Part shown: positions 16,301-18,857 of the stretch, one piece after another
Layout: every line of letters starts with the position of its first letter
How positions within the stretch are numbered: the stretch's first letter is position 1
Assembly: GCA_029054965.1 (NCBI GenBank)
Contig: JAIDEF010000137.1
Coordinates: 1-18,857 of the forward strand
Source of the DNA: Eubacterium sp.
GTDB lineage: Bacteria; Bacillota; Clostridia; Oscillospirales; Acutalibacteraceae
Reading direction: 5' to 3'
DNA length: 18,857 nucleotides
Made by a program: the position numbers and the translations under genes
The notes under the pieces: model-generated
What the model was told of the DNA's origin: nothing
What the model saw: the letters and a program-made list of their open reading frames with translations, nothing else
Database searches by the model: none

Positions 16301-17178
16301 AAGCTGTCAAACTGATAATTTCCGCTTATAACAACTGTTTTAAATTCATTTAATTTCTCGGCAAGCGGATCAATAATACGCTTGTCCTCAAACATTTTAA
16401 CACTGATTGATGAGGTATAATCGGTAACATCAAAATTGAATATTTTGCTGCCGCCGCGCTTGGTTTCCCTCTCCTCAATATTAAACACATCGCCCCATAT
16501 AGTTATGTAGCCGTCCTCGGTTGATACATCGGCAATAGCCTTTGGCTTTTCCTTTAACTGCTTGCCGTAAATGTTTTTTACGGTATCTCTGTAAAGCGGC
16601 AGATCATCCCAGATTTCGTGAACAATATTTCTTTCTTTTTCCTCACGTTCCTTTTCCTGCTCCTTATGCTTTTCAGCAACAGCCTCTTTAACAGCCTTCT
16701 CGATATCAAAGGCCTGTACCTCAAGCAATGAAATATCAAAATCCACCTTGAACATATTATAAAGGACTTTTGCAATTGCAGTGTCAATTTTCTGTGACTC
16801 AAGCACCTCTTTGCCGCCCTTTTTGAGGAATACCGTTAAAACATTGTCTTCAATTTCAGCCTCGGCACCGTCAAAAAATCCGTTAGCCATAGGATAATCA
16901 TGCTTAACATATTCAAGTATATTTTCAATAGAAGAGATTGAAAATTCGCTTTTCGGAAATGACGGAGATATGGTGACCTTATTAAGCTCCATTGCTGAAG
17001 CAATCTGCTTTTCAGCCTTTTCAATAATGCCGCTGCTGATAAATCTGTCAAATAAAACACCGATATTAACAGTCCTGCTTTTTCGTGAAACAGACAGAGC
17101 ATTAATTTCACCATTTCCAATATAGCCCAGTGTATCGCCATCTATGTAGTTTGAAAAATATGTTGAAAATCTTTCCAT
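13381..17178 (-). CDS. polC: DNA polymerase III alpha subunit PolC lacking the proofreading exonuclease domain
   Basis: The Gram-positive replicative polymerase, 1265 aa against about 1437 in Bacillus. Order: N-terminal domain (1-210, with a charged helix at 165-185), OB fold (about 215-305), PHP (about 319-610), polymerase core and C-terminal region ending in NQISLF. PHP ligands include H324 and H326 (HLHTSLSEMDG), D357-H358, E382 and H550. The PolC zinc motif is CKNC (721-724) and CPNC (746-749). Catalytic aspartates are D775 and D777 (PDIDLNFSGEYQ) and D903 (KLDELGHDNP). In Bacillus PolC a DnaQ-like 3'-5' exonuclease with an FDxETTG motif interrupts PHP after GLEANIVDD. Here GMEGYLVDDEKYP (380-392) leads within about 20 residues to RHHIILLVKED (404-414), and no exonuclease motif exists. 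The gene is otherwise intact. Its ATG overlaps the ispG stop by one base. Confidence 0.96.
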   Translation of the reverse strand: MERFSTYFSNYIDGDTLGYIGNGEINALSVSRKSRTVNIGVLFDRFISSGIIEKAEKQIASAMELNKVTISPSFPKSEFSISSIENILEYVKHDYPMANGFFDGAEAEIEDNVLTVFLKKGGKEVLESQKIDTAIAKVLYNMFKVDFDISLLEVQAFDIEKAVKEAVAEKHKEQEKEREEKERNIVHEIWDDLPLYRDTVKNIYGKQLKEKPKAIADVSTEDGYITIWGDVFNIEERETKRGGSKIFNFDVTDYTSSISVKMFEDKRIIDPLAEKLNEFKTVVISGNYQFDSFTNQYVLRPYSISGVTKVEKMDNAEEKRVELHLHTSLSEMDGITAPKTLVSRAIKWGHKAIAVTDHGVVQALPEAYNAAKGKIKLILGMEGYLVDDEKYPNFMELKLKQFKRHHIILLVKEDTSLDESIPKEERKYGRKNLYELISSSNIKTYKSRPLIPKSMLAEKRDGLIIGSACEQGEVYQAIIHGESDDKLLELAAFYDYLEIQPNGNNAFMIRSNKELYENIRTDEDLININKKIISLADTLNKPVVATGDVHFLDEKDAKFRAIIMASKGFDDADQQAPLYFKTTDEMLEDFAWAGERAKEFVIDNPNKIADSVMDNIPPIPPGTFQPHIDGANEELTEKCWNMAKDLYGDPVPEYVANRLQRELDSIIGHGFGVLYVIAKRLVEESERNGYLVGSRGSVGSSLAAHFGGISEVNPLAPHYYCKNCKHSEFFLHGEYGSGFDLPAKNCPNCGTPMKRDGHEIPFETFLGFDGDKEPDIDLNFSGEYQSRSHRYTEELFGKEYVFKAGTMATVADKTAYGYVMKYLDERGLAGTTPKAEIGRLAVGCTGIKRTTGQHPGGMVVVPDKYTVEDFTPIQYPSNDEKKGTYTTHFDFKNSLHDTLLKLDELGHDNPTLYKYLEDSTGIPVMDVDLADPNLYKLITSTEPIGVSPEDIDCVTGTLAIPEMGTPFVIGMLTEAQPKTFADLLQISGLSHGTDVWLGNAQELIQNGTCTISEVIGCRDDIMTHLIHVADKYESETGKESPLSKKDCFKIMEYTRKGKAPKELPPYEEAMKTIGVEQWYIDSCYKIKYMFPKAHAAAYVIAALRLAWYKIYYPIHFYSAYFTVRGGAIDAVAAVEGKAAVKRKMEEIKLKGNDKTAKDESTYVVLQIVIEMLARGIEFLPVDIYKSDARIYRIEDGKIRLPFGAIDGIGENAANSIADAKNDGNGEFMSYDDLMARAGIGRSVVDALKAAGALGDMPESNQISLF

Positions 17179-18227
17179 TATAATTTCTCAATTTCTTTCA
17201 TTAATTCTTCAAGTAAATCTTTTTCGTCAACTTTTCTTAAAATCTCGCCCTTTTTGAAGATAAGACCGTTGCCGTCACCGCCTGCTATGCCGATGTCAGC
17301 TTCCTTAGCCTCGCCGGGTCCGTTGACTATACAGCCCATAACTGCAACCTTTATGGGCTTTTTGCAATCTCTCAGTCTGTCCTCAACCTGCTTTGCAAGA
17401 CCGACCAGATCAATCTTTGTTCTGCCGCAGGTGGGGCAGGAAATAAGATAAGGGCAGTCTTTTTTTAGCCCTATTGCCTTCAGAATATCAAATGCTGCAA
17501 ACACCTCTTTAACAGGTGCATCTGTCAGGCTTACACGGATTGTATCACCAATACCGCGTGTTAACAATGAACCGATGCCTATTGATGATTTAATAATACC
17601 CATTCTTTCAGTGCCTGCCTCAGTAACACCAAGATGAAGCGGATAGTCACACTCCTGTGCCGCAAGCTCATAGGCATTTATCATTGTTTCAACATTTGAT
17701 GATTTGATAGAAATAACAATATCCTCAAAATCAAATTTTTCAAGCAGTCTTGCGTGATACATAGCAGATGCAACCATAGCCTCAGGTGTTGGTGAGCCGT
17801 ATTTTGCAAGTATTTCTTTTTCAAGTGAGCCAGAATTAACACCGATTCTGATAGGTATATTCCTTGCCTTGCAGGCATCGGCAACAGCCTTTACTCTGCT
17901 GTCATCACCGATGTTGCCGGGATTAATACGTATTTTGTCAATACCTCGCTCAACGGCACCGAGTGCAAGGCGGTAATCAAAGTGAATGTCCGCCACAAGC
18001 GGAACTTCAACAGCATTTTTAATAGGTTCAACCAAATCAAGCGCCTGCTCATTTGGGATTGCAAAGCGAATAACCTGACAGCCTGCTGCTGCAAGCTCCT
18101 TAGCCTGTGCAACAGAGCCTTCAATATCACCTGCGGGAATATTGAGCATACTCTGTACTAAAACATCACTGTCACCGCCGATATAAGTGTTTCCGAGCTT
18201 AATTTTTCTGCTTTTTCTTCTATCCAT
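17178..18227 (-). CDS. ispG: 4-hydroxy-3-methylbut-2-enyl diphosphate synthase IspG
   Basis: A 349-aa [4Fe-4S] enzyme of the MEP isoprenoid pathway, converting MEcPP to HMBPP. The cluster ligands are C264 and C267 (SCPTCGRT) and C299 with E306 (GCIVNGPGEAKEAD). The N-terminal barrel contains VADIHFDYRLAL (78-89), KIRINPGNIG (98-107) and GVTEAGTE (200-207). The usual QSMTNT segment reads QSMLNI (25-30), a variant I believe occurs in related Clostridia. Length matches bacterial two-domain IspG. It starts 21 nt after rseP with AGGTG upstream, and its stop overlaps the polC start (TAATG). The rseP-ispG-polC order is conserved in Clostridia, often after dxr. Confidence 0.97.
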   Translation of the reverse strand: MDRRKSRKIKLGNTYIGGDSDVLVQSMLNIPAGDIEGSVAQAKELAAAGCQVIRFAIPNEQALDLVEPIKNAVEVPLVADIHFDYRLALGAVERGIDKIRINPGNIGDDSRVKAVADACKARNIPIRIGVNSGSLEKEILAKYGSPTPEAMVASAMYHARLLEKFDFEDIVISIKSSNVETMINAYELAAQECDYPLHLGVTEAGTERMGIIKSSIGIGSLLTRGIGDTIRVSLTDAPVKEVFAAFDILKAIGLKKDCPYLISCPTCGRTKIDLVGLAKQVEDRLRDCKKPIKVAVMGCIVNGPGEAKEADIGIAGGDGNGLIFKKGEILRKVDEKDLLEELMKEIEKL

Positions 18228-18248
18228 AATTTTTCACCTATAAAAAAG

Positions 18249-18857
18249 TTAAACAAGTTTTGTAATATCGCTGAAGGTCACAAAACACATAAACAAAAGC
18301 AATACGGCAAGACCGACAGCATTAATCAAATACTCCGCCTTTTGCGGCAGCTTTTTTCGGGTAATACCCTCACCAATCAACACAAACAGACGCCAGCCGT
18401 CAAGTGCAGGAATCGGGAACAAATTAAATAAACCTATATTAATTGTTAAAAGTGCCATAATTCTGAGAACTGAGTTCATAGAGGTTTTGACTGCAGTACT
18501 TACAACCGACACAGTACCCACAGGACCGCTCATATCGGATATACCATACCTGCCGACAAGTAAATCATGCAGTGAAAGAAAAACCATTCTCGCATATGAC
18601 ATTGTTTCTCTGCAGGTCTGAAGAAGAACATTTCCGACAGTTTTAGGTACGCCCCTGAGCCAGAAATCCATATTAATATACTGCTTTCCCTCATATTCCT
18701 CTGTAGCAAAGGTAACGGACAGCTTCATAGTTTCACCATTTCTGTCAACTACCATATCAACCGTATCGTCAGGGCTTCTTGTCAGCCCTGTTGAAATATC
18801 ATTAGTGGAATAAATACGCATACCGTCAATGCTTTTTATTATATCACCGGTCTGTAG
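18249..18857 (-). CDS. rseP: RseP-type site-2 intramembrane metalloprotease (partial, 5' end outside the window)
   Basis: The C-terminal 202 residues of a RseP/RasP zinc metalloprotease, which cuts regulatory membrane proteins within the bilayer. The frame is open to the window edge; the first internal ATG (18821) is not the true start, because the PDZ motif TGDIIKSIDGMRIY straddles it. A PDZ domain comes first, then the GPVGTV segment, membrane helices, and the second metal-binding motif FPIPALDG with the ligand aspartate. The last helix is near the C-terminus. The N-terminal HExxH motif lies outside. The residue after LDG is Trp (18393-18395) where LDGGR is usual. Probably in one operon with ispG and polC. 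Confidence 0.93.
   Translation of the reverse strand, partial: LQTGDIIKSIDGMRIYSTNDISTGLTRSPDDTVDMVVDRNGETMKLSVTFATEEYEGKQYINMDFWLRGVPKTVGNVLLQTCRETMSYARMVFLSLHDLLVGRYGISDMSGPVGTVSVVSTAVKTSMNSVLRIMALLTINIGLFNLFPIPALDGWRLFVLIGEGITRKKLPQKAEYLINAVGLAVLLLFMCFVTFSDITKLV

Noticed and set aside
18249..18821. A complete 190-aa protein starting at ATG 18821
   Set aside because: The frame stays open to the window edge and the PDZ motif TGDIIKSIDG lies upstream of that ATG, so this is the 3' part of rseP.
1..18857. Mobile elements, CRISPR arrays, tRNA or rRNA genes
   Set aside because: No transposase or integrase frame, no regularly spaced repeats and no non-coding gap large enough for stable RNA genes other than the promoter regions described.

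Overview
All eighteen protein genes in this window lie on the minus strand, so transcription runs from high to low coordinates. The gene set is that of a low-to-moderate GC Clostridia-type Firmicute. The markers are a PolC-type replicative polymerase, HemZ, a HisZ-dependent short-form HisG, one bifunctional Rel protein, and the rseP-ispG-polC and recJ-rel-dtd-MBL-hemZ gene orders. The details suggest a gut Oscillospirales/Ruminococcaceae-like lineage, but I cannot name a species. Nothing looks like an inserted mobile element, and there are no tRNA, rRNA or CRISPR features. The longest non-coding gap is 92 bp, at 13289-13380.

Block 1 (18857 to 13381): the 3' part of rseP (site-2 protease, cut by the window edge), ispG (MEP isoprenoid pathway) and polC. 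The notable point is that PolC (1265 aa) has no DnaQ-type 3'-5' proofreading domain. In Bacillus PolC this domain interrupts the PHP domain; here the PHP domain runs on without it.

Control region (13380 to 13289): a -35/-10 pair (TTGACA-17-TAGCAT), a second closer pair (TTAACA-16-TATAAT), a perfect 12-bp inverted repeat laid over both, and an adjacent 12-bp palindrome. I read this as the promoter and operator of the histidine operon. There is no room for a T-box leader.

Block 2 (13288 to 553): thirteen genes with overlapping or nearly touching ends, apart from one 70-bp gap before hisB. The order is a fused hisZ-hisG, hisD, a membrane-anchored ComEC-like metallo-beta-lactamase, a DUF3006 protein, hisB, hisA, hisI, hisE, recJ, rel, dtd, a glyoxalase-II-like hydrolase and hemZ. 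hisC, hisH, hisF and a histidinol-phosphatase gene are absent here. apt, often found between recJ and rel in Clostridia, is also absent. The layout couples histidine synthesis to single-strand DNA repair, the (p)ppGpp enzyme and D-aminoacyl-tRNA quality control. In Rel the hydrolase residues are intact, but the usual GRxKHxYS nucleotide-binding motif of the synthetase is altered.

Block 3 (552 to 1): a well-formed promoter drives a 145-aa coiled-coil, acidic-tailed protein of unknown function. A possible extended -10 promoter for the next gene sits at the left edge.

The strongest candidates for something unusual are the exonuclease-less PolC, the his operator, the HisZ-HisG fusion in an incomplete his cluster, and the altered Rel synthetase motif. 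I found no wholly novel multi-gene system.
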